Assembly: GCF_022348185.1 (NCBI RefSeq)
Contig: NZ_JAKRFD010000015.1
Location: 1 to 64,000, forward strand
Direction of reading: 5' to 3'
DNA from: Epibacterium sp. Ofav1-8
GTDB lineage: Bacteria > Pseudomonadota > Alphaproteobacteria > Rhodobacterales > Rhodobacteraceae
Length of the DNA stretch: 64,000 nt
Position 1 is the first letter of the stretch, and each line of letters starts with the position of its first letter. The translations under genes and the position numbers were made by a program. The notes under the pieces were generated by a model. It saw nothing but the letters and a program-made list of their open reading frames with translations, had not been told where the DNA came from and ran no database searches. Below, in pieces: positions 15,365 to 24,443 of this stretch.

Positions 15365-16312
15365 TTCTTCCGGCGTCTCGTTGTAGTACACTTGGAGCAT
15401 CCGAATATCCCTGTGACCGACCATTCGTGCCAGCGAGAGAACATCCAGCTTTTTGGCTAGCCGGGTTATCGCCTCATGGCGGCTGTCGTGAAACGTAAGA
15501 TCCTTAAGTTCTGCCTTGTCGCGGGCCGCTCTGAAATTCGCATCGATCTGTTGGCTTGTGAGGCCAAACAGCGCCCCCTCAGTTTCGGGAAGCTCACTCA
15601 GAAGCGAAAGGGCAGCATTTGAGAGAGGAACCTTGCGCGACGTGCCATTTTTGGTCTTTGGCAAAGTCGCGACACGGCTTTCACAGTCAACGGTCTCTTT
15701 GGTCAGGCTGATGATTTCACCAGACCTCATTGCGGTTTCAATGGCGAACAGAAAAGCGTGGACCGCCCGCGCACGAATCTTGGTCAGATCCGCTCCAGCC
15801 GCGACGACCAGTTTATCTACTTCATCTTGAGACACACGGCGGTCACGAGGGGGTGGTTTGCTCGGCTTGCTTACGTCTGCCATAGGATTTGATGAAATCA
15901 ATCCCCACTCCCTGCGCGCTTGTGTCAACACTGCGGACATAAGAACCATTTCGCGATTTACGCTGGCTGGAGCTACTTCGCTCAGCCGCCGATCTCGCCA
16001 ATCTGCAAAATCAGAGGGGGTTAAGTCGGAAAGCCGAATCTCGCTGATCTTGTCTTTCGATAAGCGCTCAAGTCGGATAATCTCCCACCTTGCACCACGC
16101 TTCTTTGGCGAGACCTCTCTAGCGTATCGACTAAACAACTCTCTGAGCGGCTGGCTGGAGCCGCCAGTTTCGCCTTCTGCGATGAGGAATTCCTGACGGT
16201 TGGCCCAATCCTGCGCCTCGCGCTTTGTCTTGAAGCTTTTGGCCTTGCGAACACCCTGCCGGGCGACCTGAGCCTGCCAGCGCCCTGTCTCAAGTTTCTT
16301 GAACGTAGCCAA
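15344..16312 (-). CDS. int: Tyrosine-type phage integrase
   Basis: A 322-aa site-specific recombinase. It has an N-terminal arm-binding domain (LETGRWQAQVARQGVRKAKS), a core-binding helical domain, and a C-terminal catalytic domain with the expected set: Arg in ETAMRSGE, Lys in LPKTKNG, HDSRH, GHRDIR and Tyr in LQVYYN (R207, K230, H286, R289, H311 and Y320 when numbered from an upstream TTG at 16345). The TTG at 16312 is preferred as start because AGGAA lies seven bases ahead. The gene ends beside the excisionase-like gene and reads away from tRNA-Leu, as expected for an element in that gene. Confidence 0.95.
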   Translation of the reverse strand: MATFKKLETGRWQAQVARQGVRKAKSFKTKREAQDWANRQEFLIAEGETGGSSQPLRELFSRYAREVSPKKRGARWEIIRLERLSKDKISEIRLSDLTPSDFADWRDRRLSEVAPASVNREMVLMSAVLTQARREWGLISSNPMADVSKPSKPPPRDRRVSQDEVDKLVVAAGADLTKIRARAVHAFLFAIETAMRSGEIISLTKETVDCESRVATLPKTKNGTSRKVPLSNAALSLLSELPETEGALFGLTSQQIDANFRAARDKAELKDLTFHDSRHEAITRLAKKLDVLSLARMVGHRDIRMLQVYYNETPEELARRLD

Positions 16313-16475
16313 GTGCGATTTCCTAAGCTGTGTATAGCCCAGCAATCGTAATTTCGTCGTAATGGATTGTCAAAACCACCCGGTTGTTCACTAGAAGTTC
16401 ACACCCGCCGCCTCGCCTAAATCCGCTATATGTCTATATACCACAGGACATTAGGGGGCTTTCTAGGAAAGTAGT
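16313..16475. other. Integrase promoter and prophage-host junction region
   Basis: No gene is seen. The stretch lies between the integrase start and the 3' end of tRNA-Leu and must hold the integrase promoter, its arm sites and one att junction. The core cannot be delimited because the second copy is outside the window. Confidence 0.5.
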
Positions 16476-16562
16476 TGGTGCGGTCGAGAAGACTCGAACT
16501 TCCACGGGAGTTACCCCACAGCGACCTCAACGCTGCGCGTCTACCAATTCCGCCACGACCGC
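16476..16562 (-). tRNA. tRNA-Leu (anticodon GAG)
   Basis: The minus strand reads a complete class II tRNA: acceptor GCGGTCG paired with CGACCGC, D-arm TGGCGGAATTGGTAGACGC, anticodon arm CAGCGTTGAGGTCGCTG with GAG in the loop, a long variable arm, the T-loop GTTCGAGTC and an encoded CCA at 16478-16476. The 3' end faces the prophage integrase, so this is the probable attachment site, with the tRNA kept intact. Confidence 0.95.
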
Positions 16563-16655
16563 ACTGTCTGTGACTTGGTGAAGGGGCGTATAGAACACGC
16601 GTTCCGGGATGTGAAGAGGGAAAACGAAAATTTCTCGTGTTTTCTGTGGTGCTTG

Positions 16656-16688
16656 AAAAAACGCCCCAGCCAAACCGGCCGGGGCGCT
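16656..16688 (-). terminator. Terminator of the peptidoglycan-binding protein gene
   Basis: On the minus strand a stem GCCCCGGCC / GGCTGGGGC is followed by GTTTTTT, 28 nt after the stop at 16716. Confidence 0.75.
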
Positions 16689-16715
16689 TCTAAGACTTTG
16701 ATGGGAAGTCTAAAT

Positions 16716-18341
16716 TCAGTTCCCGTCACCGAAGGTCGGCAACGACGAGGCCCCGCTTGATGCCTGTACTGGTTTGGGCAGCGTCGGCTGGGTCAAGCCT
16801 TCGGACGCGGCCTTTACCAACGCGACACGCTCCGGCTGGCCCGGCGCAAATACGGGATCGGACCCGGCCTCCAGCGCGGACACCGCAGTGCCGTACCAGG
16901 CCTGGGCGCGGCCATGGTCCACCGCTGCCCCAAAACCCAAGGCCATATGGTGACCAATCAGCTCCGCGTAGGGTTGCTGTCCAAGCCCGACAAGCAGCAG
17001 CCCCGCCCCAAGCGCCACGTCCATGTTGTCGCGGCGATACCCGGAGAAGAGGCAGATCTCGGCGGTGTTCTGCAACTGCTCGACCGACATATTGGACTGC
17101 AGGATGAACTTCTGCACATTGGCCACCACGGAGGCGCTGTCCTTGCTGCCCAACTGCGCCACATGAGGTTGCAACACCGGACCAAACTGGTCGCATTGCG
17201 CATCGACCTGCGACGAGGTCACGCCCTGAAGCCCGGCGACCAGTGTTTCGCCACGGTTGATCGCGTAGGACCGGGCCAGACAGAACTGCTCTCCCAGCGC
17301 CAGCTCGGGGTCGGTGATGTTGGACACCGTCATATAGCCGCCGTTGGAACTGGTCAGCAGGCTCACCTTGCTGCAATGGCTGGTGAGCGATGCAGCCTGC
17401 GGTGCGGGCGCGTCAAAGAGCGTGAGGCCACCGAGCCCCCCCTGCGCGCCGCCGGACGCCAGAACGGTGCCATTGCCTTGCGGCGCTGGAGCCGGCGCTG
17501 GTGCCACCGCCTGTGGCGCAACACTCGCCACAACCGTGGGCGCTTCGACGCGGTCACATTCGCCGCGCGTACAGGTGAAATCCGCCGTGGTGATGCCGCT
17601 GGCGGTGAAATCATTGCGCTCGTAGCCCTGTGGCGTCGAGGCAAACACCATCACCGTGCAGGAGGCACCGCCGTTGCTGCACCAGTAGGGAATACCCGCA
17701 GCAGCCGTATCGATGAGATAATCGTTGCGCCCATCCCGGTTCAGATCCGCGAGCTGCATGAAGCCGCTGCGCTGCAACAGCTGTTCTCCCGTGGGATCGC
17801 CTGCGGCAGCGATTTCATCCACCGTGTTCGACACCTCGATCGGCAGCCCTGCGTAGCCATAGCCACCGGCAGAGCCCCCCGCCGGGGCGCCATGCCAGGT
17901 TTTCAGCACCGCGCGAATGCCCTGCGGGCTCTGCATTGCCTTGGCGACCTGTGGGCCGCCGACCAGGGCGCGGTTGTAGGATGTCACCAGGAAATCCCGC
18001 TCATATTGAGTCAGGTTGCCGGTCTGCGGAAAGCCCATGTGCATCTGGTACTGCCGCGCCGCTTCGCGCGAGCGGCGCCCGAACACACCATCCGGGGTGC
18101 CCGCGGGAAACCCGAAATAGTTCAGCGCCGTCTGGGTTTCCCGATTGTGGGCCCGTGTGGCGCTGCTGGATGTGGACCGCACCACCGTGCGCCTTTTGTT
18201 CTTGTTGACCTCATTGACGATCACGCCCCCGAGCAGGCCGCCAACCAGGGCTGCGCCGAGGTTATCCGCCGCCACAGGGGCCGCCGCTGTTGTGGTCAAA
18301 AGAGACGCCGCCGTTAAAGCTCGAATGAATTTTGTAGACAT
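16716..18341 (-). CDS. Exported peptidoglycan-binding domain protein
   Basis: A 541-aa protein with a Sec signal peptide (MSTKFIRALTAASLLTTTAA then PVAADN). Next is a glycine-rich hydrophobic segment (GAALVGGLLGGVIV), then a PG_binding_1 domain (about residues 65-115, QTALNYFGFPAGTPDGVFGR). A D-x-N-x-D-G calcium-loop-like motif (DLNRDGRNDYLID) and an Ala/Pro linker precede a C-terminal cysteine-bearing helical domain. It likely acts in the periplasm at the cell wall. The ATG at 18341 is chosen because the signal peptide starts there; an ORF start at 18362 only adds residues ahead of it. Confidence 0.8.
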   Translation of the reverse strand: MSTKFIRALTAASLLTTTAAAPVAADNLGAALVGGLLGGVIVNEVNKNKRRTVVRSTSSSATRAHNRETQTALNYFGFPAGTPDGVFGRRSREAARQYQMHMGFPQTGNLTQYERDFLVTSYNRALVGGPQVAKAMQSPQGIRAVLKTWHGAPAGGSAGGYGYAGLPIEVSNTVDEIAAAGDPTGEQLLQRSGFMQLADLNRDGRNDYLIDTAAAGIPYWCSNGGASCTVMVFASTPQGYERNDFTASGITTADFTCTRGECDRVEAPTVVASVAPQAVAPAPAPAPQGNGTVLASGGAQGGLGGLTLFDAPAPQAASLTSHCSKVSLLTSSNGGYMTVSNITDPELALGEQFCLARSYAINRGETLVAGLQGVTSSQVDAQCDQFGPVLQPHVAQLGSKDSASVVANVQKFILQSNMSVEQLQNTAEICLFSGYRRDNMDVALGAGLLLVGLGQQPYAELIGHHMALGFGAAVDHGRAQAWYGTAVSALEAGSDPVFAPGQPERVALVKAASEGLTQPTLPKPVQASSGASSLPTFGDGN

Positions 18342-18464
18342 GGAATAATACCTCGCACTCACCCCACAGGGAACCTATGTGAGAACCAGAATACCACAGA
18401 CCCCTCTCATTGCGAGTCGGGTCTTCCGGCAAGACGAAGAAAAGATGAATGAGGAGCAGGCGCG

Positions 18465-19139
18465 ATGGTGGAGTGGAAGACCTCTGAGGGGTTGGTCTCT
18501 TACGAGGAGGCCACGGCCTTCATGGAGGCGCGCGCCGAGGCGATCGCCCGGGGCGAGGCCGAGGAATGCATCTGGCTGCTGGAGCATCCGCCGCTTTATA
18601 CCGCCGGAACCTCGGCCCGGGTCGATGACCTGACCGATCCCGACCGTTTTCCGGTCTACACCACCAAGCGCGGCGGCCAGTACACCTATCACGGGCCGGG
18701 CCAGCGGGTGATCTATGTGATGCTGAACGTGGCTGAACGCGGCAAGGACGTGCGCTGCTTTGTGCGCCAGCTGGAGCGCTGGGTCATTCTGGCGCTGGAG
18801 GAATTCAACGTCACCGGCCACATCCGTGACGGGCGGGTCGGCGTCTGGGTTGAACGGCCGGAAAAGCCAGTCACCCCGACCGGAGCCATCACCGAAGACA
18901 AGATCGCGGCGATCGGCATCCGCCTACGCAAATGGGTGAGCTTCCATGGCATCTCGATCAATGTGGAGCCGGATCTGGAGCATTTCACCGGTATCGTGCC
19001 TTGCGGCATTACCGAGCACGGCGTCACCAGCCTCGTCGATCTTGGCCTGCCGGTGACGCTGGCGGATGTGGACGTGGCGCTGAAACGCACGTTCGAGATC
19101 GCCTTTGCCGCCGATGCTGCGCCGACCTGCCCCAGCTGA
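18465..19139 (+). CDS. lipB: Octanoyl-[acyl-carrier-protein]:protein N-octanoyltransferase
   Basis: LipB moves octanoyl from ACP to the lipoyl domains of 2-oxoacid dehydrogenases, the first step of lipoate synthesis. At 224 aa it has normal length. It shows [12 protein letters not shown] near residue 70, a lysine in the [15 protein letters not shown] segment, and the catalytic Cys180 in GIVPCGI. GAGGAG precedes the start. The gene faces away from the upstream PG-binding gene. Confidence 0.97.
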   Translation: MVEWKTSEGLVSYEEATAFMEARAEAIARGEAEECIWLLEHPPLYTAGTSARVDDLTDPDRFPVYTTKRGGQYTYHGPGQRVIYVMLNVAERGKDVRCFVRQLERWVILALEEFNVTGHIRDGRVGVWVERPEKPVTPTGAITEDKIAAIGIRLRKWVSFHGISINVEPDLEHFTGIVPCGITEHGVTSLVDLGLPVTLADVDVALKRTFEIAFAADAAPTCPS

Positions 19140-19158
19140 CACGGCCCTGCGCCTTTGG

Positions 19159-19659
19159 TTAGCGCTCCGGGCTGAGCGCGCGTGGATGCGCCCACCAGCG
19201 CCGCCACGCGACAATCCCGGCAAATGCAAGCGCCGCCAACATCAGGCCAGCCCATGGGGTGTCGGGAAAGAACGTGTTGGAGAACCGGCGCCCGGGCAGG
19301 AAGATCAGCACCATCGGCACCCCAAGCGCATAGGTGGCAAGCCCGCGCAGCGTCGCCTGATGCCGGTGCCGGTCACCACGCCGGATGGCTCTGATCGCCA
19401 CCCACAGCCCCCACAGGGTCAGGAACGACAGGGCGTGCAACGGGCTCACCGGCCCCATGAGCCCGCTGCCCGATAGCCCGAACGCAGACAGGGCGGTCAC
19501 CGCCATGGCCGACACCCAGATATAGCCCAGTCCCTTGTGCAGCGCATCGCGGCGTCTGCGCCACAGCACCGCAGGGGTCACGCACACCGCTGTCAGCGCG
19601 GCGCAGATATGGATCGAGAGGACGGGCGCGGCGTCCGGGAGCAACGGAAAGCTTGCCAA
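19159..19659 (-). CDS. DUF2306-like membrane protein
   Basis: A 166-aa integral membrane protein with about five spans. It has HICAALTAVCVTPAVLWRRR, LHKGLGYIWV and HRHQATLRGL, His-containing motifs typical of the DUF2306 group, sometimes thought to be heme- or quinone-linked. Convergent with lipB. Function unknown. Confidence 0.78.
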   Translation of the reverse strand: MASFPLLPDAAPVLSIHICAALTAVCVTPAVLWRRRRDALHKGLGYIWVSAMAVTALSAFGLSGSGLMGPVSPLHALSFLTLWGLWVAIRAIRRGDRHRHQATLRGLATYALGVPMVLIFLPGRRFSNTFFPDTPWAGLMLAALAFAGIVAWRRWWAHPRALSPER

Positions 19660-19800
19660 AACGAAGACCTTTGCTGTTTCACCATCGGATACACTCCGAT
19701 AGGCTTTGTGAGTGGAAACCTGCCGGGACAGGCCCCGCCCTGCCTGCCAAACACCCCGCCCAGCGGGCTATGCCTGCTTCGTAAACGGAGCCAAAACTTC

Positions 19801-20589
19801 GTGACTATCACCTCCTGGCAACTCGCGAAGCGTGAACTGCAAGCCGTTCTGACCAGCCGGAACATCTGGGTCGGTGCGACGGCGGCGGGTCTGGTGCTGG
19901 GATTTGCAGCCCCCTTTGGCACCGATGCCTATCTCGGGCTTTTTGCACGGCTGCTCTACTGGACCGCCGTCGTGCAGATCACGCTGCTGACCGGGACTTT
20001 GATTGCAACCCTGCTCAATCCAACATCGGATCAGCCGCCGCGTCGGCGGTGGGGCGGTGTCACTGCAACGGGGGTGCTGATTGGCGCCTGCGTCAGTGTC
20101 GAGGTGCTGATGCTGAACTGGCTGATCTTCGGCCAATCCCCTTTCGCGCCCGCCTATGCGCTGTCGCTTGCGCTGAACGCGATTGCGATCTCTGTCATTG
20201 TGAACCTGTCGGCATCCTGGTTTGGGGATCGCCCCTCCGCCGACACCGCAGACAGGACGCAGACCACCGCAAATGACATCGCGCCGCCATTGCTGTCGCG
20301 CTTGCCACTCGACAAAAGGGGCAAGCTGATCTCCCTGTCTGTGCAGGACCACTATGTCGAAGTGACCACCACGTCGGGCCGCGATGTCCTGCTGCTGCGC
20401 CTGTCGGACGCCATCAGAGAAGCGGGCGACGGGTTTCAGATCCACCGCTCGCATTGGGTGGCCTCGGATGCGATCACCCGCGTGGTGCGCGCGGGTTCCG
20501 CCGCGAGGCTGACCACGACCGACGGGCGGGAGCTGCCGGTCTCGCGCACCTATGTGCCGGAGTTACGGCAACGCGGACTGCTGCCGTAA
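19801..20589 (+). CDS. Membrane-anchored LytTR-family transcriptional regulator
   Basis: A 262-aa protein. Four predicted membrane spans (about residues 22-42, 48-68, 83-105 and 115-140) are followed by a LytTR DNA-binding domain (about 165-262) with LISLSVQDHYVEVTT, IHRSHWVA and LPVSRTYVPELRQ. No receiver domain is present, so signal input is probably through the membrane. The GTG at 19801 with GGAG upstream is the likely start. Its targets are unknown; LytTR regulators often control neighbours. Confidence 0.83.
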   Translation: MTITSWQLAKRELQAVLTSRNIWVGATAAGLVLGFAAPFGTDAYLGLFARLLYWTAVVQITLLTGTLIATLLNPTSDQPPRRRWGGVTATGVLIGACVSVEVLMLNWLIFGQSPFAPAYALSLALNAIAISVIVNLSASWFGDRPSADTADRTQTTANDIAPPLLSRLPLDKRGKLISLSVQDHYVEVTTTSGRDVLLLRLSDAIREAGDGFQIHRSHWVASDAITRVVRAGSAARLTTTDGRELPVSRTYVPELRQRGLLP

Positions 20590-20687
20590 CGCCTTCTTGT
20601 CAGTCCCAGCCTGACCGGCTCGCATATCTCGGGCGGCATGCTGCTACAGCCGGGCCGATTGGTCCCTGCCCCCGGACGAGACAGGGA

Positions 20688-21104
20688 TCACAGCGCGGCG
20701 CGGATCTTTTCGGCATGCTGCGCGATGGCGTCCATGTCCCCCATCTGACCGGCGGGCCGCAAGGGCACCCCCTCATGGCGCGGCAGCACGTGGAAATGCA
20801 AATGGAACACCTCCTGCCCTCCGGCCGCTTCGTTGAACTGCTGAATGGTCACCCCATCCGCGTCAAAGGCGGCCTTGCTGGCCTGCGCCAGCTTCTGCAC
20901 CGTGCGCATCACCGCCTCCAACTGGGCAGGCGTCGCATCCAGCAGATTGCGGCAGGGTGTTTTGGGGATCACCAGCAGATGCCCGTCGGCACGCGGCATG
21001 ATATCCATGAAGGCGAGCGTGTCGTCATCTTCGTAGACCCGCGTCGACGGAATCTCGTCACGCAGGATCTTGGCAAAGATATTGTCGGAATCATAAGCGC
21101 TCAT
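20688..21104 (-). CDS. HIT-family hydrolase
   Basis: A 138-aa protein of the histidine triad family (nucleoside phosphoramidate or dinucleotide hydrolases). The catalytic motif HLHFHVLPRH is near residue 99, and IPSTRVYEDDDTLAFMDIMP is the typical N-terminal part. The ATG at 21104 has GGGGAG upstream; the longer ORF to 21263 runs through non-coding sequence. Divergent from ctaD. Confidence 0.95.
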   Translation of the reverse strand: MSAYDSDNIFAKILRDEIPSTRVYEDDDTLAFMDIMPRADGHLLVIPKTPCRNLLDATPAQLEAVMRTVQKLAQASKAAFDADGVTIQQFNEAAGGQEVFHLHFHVLPRHEGVPLRPAGQMGDMDAIAQHAEKIRAAL

Positions 21105-21269
21105 CAGTTTCGGTCTCCCCTGTCTCGAACCGTGACCCGAGGTTTTGCAGCCCACCCGGTTCAGGTCAAGCCGGCACGCCCTGCTGCCGCCAGTGACCGG
21201 TTTGCCGCATTGCACCGGTGCGCCAGCCGTAAGCGGGGCAAAAAACACAAGGGGGCGCGACAATTAATC

Positions 21270-21283
21270 TTGATCCAGATCAA
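21270..21283. promoter_or_regulatory. FNR/FnrL-type binding site upstream of ctaD
   Basis: TTGAT-CCAG-ATCAA is a perfect FNR-type dyad centred about 114 nt upstream of the ctaD start. FnrL in Rhodobacteraceae uses this consensus to switch terminal oxidases with oxygen. It could serve either ctaD or the divergent HIT gene; the direction of effect is not shown by the sequence. Confidence 0.7.
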
Positions 21284-21390
21284 ACTCGGCCATTGAAGGG
21301 CACGAAAGGCCGCTCTAAAACCGAGACGAGACCAGGACTGCCGGGAATCCCCCGTGCGGTCTCTGTGGAGTATAAACAGGAGGCACCCAA

Positions 21391-23049
21391 ATGGCAGACG
21401 CAGCCATTCAAGGTCACGGCCACGAGGACGAGCGGAGCTTTTTCACCCGCTGGTTCATGAGCACGAACCACAAGGATATCGGTATCCTTTACCTGATCGT
21501 TTCGGCGCTCACCGGCTTCATTTCCGTTGCATTCACCGTCTACATGCGGCTGGAGCTCATGGATCCCGGTGTTCAGTACATGTGTCTGGAAGGTTTTGCC
21601 TCCGACCCCTGTACCCCGAACGGTCACCTCTGGAACGTGCTGATTACGGGCCACGGCATCCTGATGATGTTCTTCGTCGTCATCCCGGCCCTGTTCGGCG
21701 GTTTCGGCAACTACTTCATGCCGTTGCAGATCGGCGCGCCGGACATGGCGTTCCCGCGGATGAACAACCTTTCGTTCTGGATGTATGTCGCCGGTACCGC
21801 ACTGGCGGTCTGCTCGGTCTTTGCACCGGGTGGCAACAACCAGCTCGGCTCCGGTGTGGGCTGGGTGCTGTATCCGCCGCTTTCGGTCAAGGAAGGCGGT
21901 TTCTCGATGGATCTGGCGATCTTCGCCGTGCACGTCTCCGGTGCCTCCTCGATCCTCGGCGCGATCAACATGATCACTACCTTCCTGAACATGCGTGCCC
22001 CGGGCATGACCCTGTTCAAGGTGCCGCTGTTCAGCTGGTCGATCTTTGTCACCTCCTGGCTGATCCTGCTGTCCCTGCCGGTTCTGGCAGGCGCGATCAC
22101 CATGCTGTTGATGGACCGCAACTTCGGCTTCACCTTCTTTGACCCCGCCGGTGGTGGTGACCCGATCCTCTATCAGCACATCCTGTGGTTCTTCGGCCAC
22201 CCGGAAGTGTACATCGTGATCCTGCCGGGCTTTGGCATCATTTCTCACGTGATCGCCACCTTCTCGCGCAAGCCCGTCTTCGGCTACCTGCCGATGGTCT
22301 GGGCGATCATTGCGATCGGCGTTCTGGGCTTCATCGTCTGGGCGCACCACATGTACACTGTCGGCATGAGCCTCAACCAGCAGGCCTACTTCATGATCGC
22401 GACAATGGTGATCGCGGTGCCCACCGGGGTGAAGGTGTTCTCCTGGATCGCGACCATGTGGGGCGGCTCCATCGAGTTCAAGGCACCGATGGTCTTTGCC
22501 TTCGGCTTCCTGTTCCTGTTCACCGTCGGTGGTGTGACCGGTGTGGTGCTGTCGCAGGCCGCGGTCGACCGCGCCTATCACGACACCTATTACGTGGTGG
22601 CACACTTCCACTACGTGATGAGCCTTGGTGCGGTCTTTGCGATCTTCTCGGGGATCTACTTCTACTTCGGCAAGATGACCGGCCGTCAGTATTCCGAGCT
22701 GGGCGCGCAGATCCACTTCTGGATGTTCTTCATCGGCGCAAACCTGACGTTCTTCCCGCAGCACTTCCTGGGCCGTCAGGGCATGCCGCGTCGTTACATC
22801 GACTATCCGGAAGGCTTTGCATATTGGAACAAGATCTCGTCCTACGGCGCGTTCCTGTCCTTTGCCTCCTTCATCTTCTTCTTCGGTGTAGTGATCTATT
22901 CGCTGCTGCGTGGGGCGCGTGTGACCCAGAACAACTACTGGAACGAATACGCCGACACGTTGGAGTGGACCCTGCCCTCTCCGCCGCCGGAGCACACCTT
23001 TGAAATCCTGCCCAAGCAGGAAGACTGGGACAAAGGCCACAGCCACTAA
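21391..23049 (+). CDS. ctaD: Cytochrome c oxidase subunit I (aa3 type)
   Basis: The catalytic subunit of the aa3 heme-copper oxidase; 552 aa and about 12 membrane spans. Visible ligands and channels are [10 protein letters not shown] (low-spin heme His), the HPEVY Cu-B motif with its cross-linked Tyr, WAHHMYTVG (two Cu-B His), THPTGVK-type PTGVKVFSW of the K channel, [12 protein letters not shown] of the D channel region, and the heme His pair in VVAHFHYV. A strong AGGAGGCACCCAA precedes the start. Other subunits are not next to it, as is usual for roseobacters. A terminator follows at 23072. Confidence 0.98.
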   Translation: MADAAIQGHGHEDERSFFTRWFMSTNHKDIGILYLIVSALTGFISVAFTVYMRLELMDPGVQYMCLEGFASDPCTPNGHLWNVLITGHGILMMFFVVIPALFGGFGNYFMPLQIGAPDMAFPRMNNLSFWMYVAGTALAVCSVFAPGGNNQLGSGVGWVLYPPLSVKEGGFSMDLAIFAVHVSGASSILGAINMITTFLNMRAPGMTLFKVPLFSWSIFVTSWLILLSLPVLAGAITMLLMDRNFGFTFFDPAGGGDPILYQHILWFFGHPEVYIVILPGFGIISHVIATFSRKPVFGYLPMVWAIIAIGVLGFIVWAHHMYTVGMSLNQQAYFMIATMVIAVPTGVKVFSWIATMWGGSIEFKAPMVFAFGFLFLFTVGGVTGVVLSQAAVDRAYHDTYYVVAHFHYVMSLGAVFAIFSGIYFYFGKMTGRQYSELGAQIHFWMFFIGANLTFFPQHFLGRQGMPRRYIDYPEGFAYWNKISSYGAFLSFASFIFFFGVVIYSLLRGARVTQNNYWNEYADTLEWTLPSPPPEHTFEILPKQEDWDKGHSH

Positions 23050-23071
23050 GGCGCGCCTGACCTGAAACAAG

Positions 23072-23108
23072 ACGCCCCGGAGCCGCACGCTTCGGGGCGT
23101 TTTCTTTT
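23072..23108 (+). terminator. ctaD terminator
   Basis: An 8-bp stem ACGCCCCG / CGGGGCGT with a T-rich tail (TTTTCTTTT), 23 nt after the ctaD stop. Confidence 0.85.
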
Positions 23109-23193
23109 AGCGTGCCGCCTCCCCTGCCTCCACACACCGAAATGTGCAGGCCGCGCCCTCGACACCTCTTGCGGACGCGATAAAATACACCTC

Positions 23194-23703
23194 ATGCCCT
23201 ACGACTGGACACGCCCCCCCAGCGATGCGGATGGAGAGCTGCACCTGTGGCCGCATCAATCGCTCAAACCCGAAGGCTATGTACGCTTTCTGGGGGTGAC
23301 AGCTGCGTTGATCACGGTGCCGTTGTTGCCACTGATGGGCACGCCGCTGTTCTGGGGGCTGATCCCGTTTCTGACGCTGGCGGTATTCGGGATGAAATAC
23401 GCCCTCGATCAGAACCGTCGCAATGCGCAGGTGCTCGAAGTGCTGCGCCTCGGCCCCGAAAACGCGGAACTGATCCGCTCCGACGGGCGCGGCGCGGCAC
23501 AGAGCTGGTGTTGCAATCGGCACTGGACACAGGTCGCCCTGCATCCGGATCGCGGCCCCGTCCCCAATTACGTGACCCTGCGTGGCGCGGGGCGCGAAGT
23601 GGAAATCGGCGCATTCCTGTCCGAAGACGAGCGCAAAGCGCTCTATGATGACTTGCGCGTCGCCATTCGTCAGACCTCTGCCACCGCGCCAGCTCCCGAC
23701 TGA
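23194..23703 (+). CDS. DUF2244 family membrane protein
   Basis: A 169-aa protein. It has two adjacent membrane spans (about residues 30-68) preceded by LHLWPHQSL and followed by a soluble C-terminal domain with CCNRHWTQVALHP and LSEDERKALYDDLRVAI. This matches DUF2244, often near cytochrome oxidase genes in alphaproteobacteria, which supports a link to oxidase biogenesis though none is proven. Confidence 0.85.
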   Translation: MPYDWTRPPSDADGELHLWPHQSLKPEGYVRFLGVTAALITVPLLPLMGTPLFWGLIPFLTLAVFGMKYALDQNRRNAQVLEVLRLGPENAELIRSDGRGAAQSWCCNRHWTQVALHPDRGPVPNYVTLRGAGREVEIGAFLSEDERKALYDDLRVAIRQTSATAPAPD

Positions 23704-23710
23704 GGCGACC

Positions 23711-23742
23711 AAAAAGCCCCGGCTCGATGCTCGAACCGGGGC
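23711..23742 (-). terminator. Terminator of the GatB/YqeY gene
   Basis: On the minus strand a stem GCCCCGG / CCGGGGC is followed by TTTTT. The same stem lacks T's on the plus strand, so it serves the leftward gene. Confidence 0.75.
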
Positions 23743-23783
23743 GTCTGTATCCTTATCGGCAGTTCACACTGCAGGTGCCGCGG

Positions 23784-24257
23784 TCAGCACCCGCCAGCGG
23801 AACAGAGCTGATCCTTGACCATTGGGCCGACTTTGCCGAAATCCATCTGGCCGGTGTATTTCGCCTTGAGCGCGCCCATGACCTTGCCCATGTCGCGAAT
23901 CGATTCGGCGCCGGTTTCATCCACCGCAGCCTTCACCGCATTGGACACCTCATCCTCAGACAGCTGCTTGGGCAGGAACTCTTCGATGATGGCGATCTCA
24001 CCCATCTCGCGCTCTGCGAGGTCGAGCCGCCCGCCCTCCTCATAAGCGCGCACGCTTTCCTTGCGCTGCTTGGTCATCTTGCCAAGGATTGCAAGAATTT
24101 CCTCGTCGCCGATGCCGCCCTCTTCACCGTCTCCGCGTGCCGCGATTTCGCGGTCCTTGATGGCGGCGTTGATCAGGCGCAGCGTACAGAGGCGGTCCGT
24201 CGCCTTGTCCTTCATTGCCTGCTTGAGGGCCTCGTTGACCCGGGTTCGCGTATCCAT
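23784..24257 (-). CDS. GatB/YqeY domain-containing protein
   Basis: A 157-aa YqeY-like protein. It has the N-terminal LRLINAAIKDREIAARG and the C-terminal EEFLPKQLSEDEV, AVKAAVDETGAESIRDMGKV and MGALKAKYTGQMDFGKV pattern. The family shares the GatB tail of tRNA amidotransferase and may bind tRNA, but its role is not settled. Divergent from carA, as in many alphaproteobacteria. Confidence 0.93.
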   Translation of the reverse strand: MDTRTRVNEALKQAMKDKATDRLCTLRLINAAIKDREIAARGDGEEGGIGDEEILAILGKMTKQRKESVRAYEEGGRLDLAEREMGEIAIIEEFLPKQLSEDEVSNAVKAAVDETGAESIRDMGKVMGALKAKYTGQMDFGKVGPMVKDQLCSAGGC

Positions 24258-24443
24258 GTGCTCTCTTCGTCCATGTGGAACAAGAAGGCGCAGTATTAAT
24301 CAAACTGCGGGGTGGTTTCAAGATCCCCGGCCGCGCGTGCCGCCGCGTCCGACCTTGTCAAGCCGGTACACCGTTCAGCGCTTGACCCGACGCGGTCCCG
24401 GTCTTATTGATGCGCGAATTTTGCCCGCATGGAGAGTCGAGTC

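Larger units (their letters stand above)
1..16478. mobile_element. Right-hand part of an integrated temperate phage
   Basis: The segment carries terminase genes, an HNH nuclease, a repressor/Cro-like divergent pair with shared operators, an early operon of known phage families (DUF2303, Gp49, Gp37/Gp68), an excisionase-like protein and a tyrosine integrase. It ends at the 3' end of a tRNA-Leu gene, a classical integration target. Genes are short and tightly packed with ATGA overlaps. The left end and all capsid and tail genes lie outside the window, so completeness cannot be judged. The exact att core cannot be read without the other end. Confidence 0.93.

Noticed and set aside
16914-18317. 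A 467-codon open frame on the plus strand
   Set aside because: Antisense to the exported peptidoglycan-binding protein, which has a signal peptide and domains.
21280-23088. A 602-codon open frame on the minus strand
   Set aside because: It lies opposite ctaD, is full of Asp/His/Arg, and has no hydrophobic or catalytic pattern.
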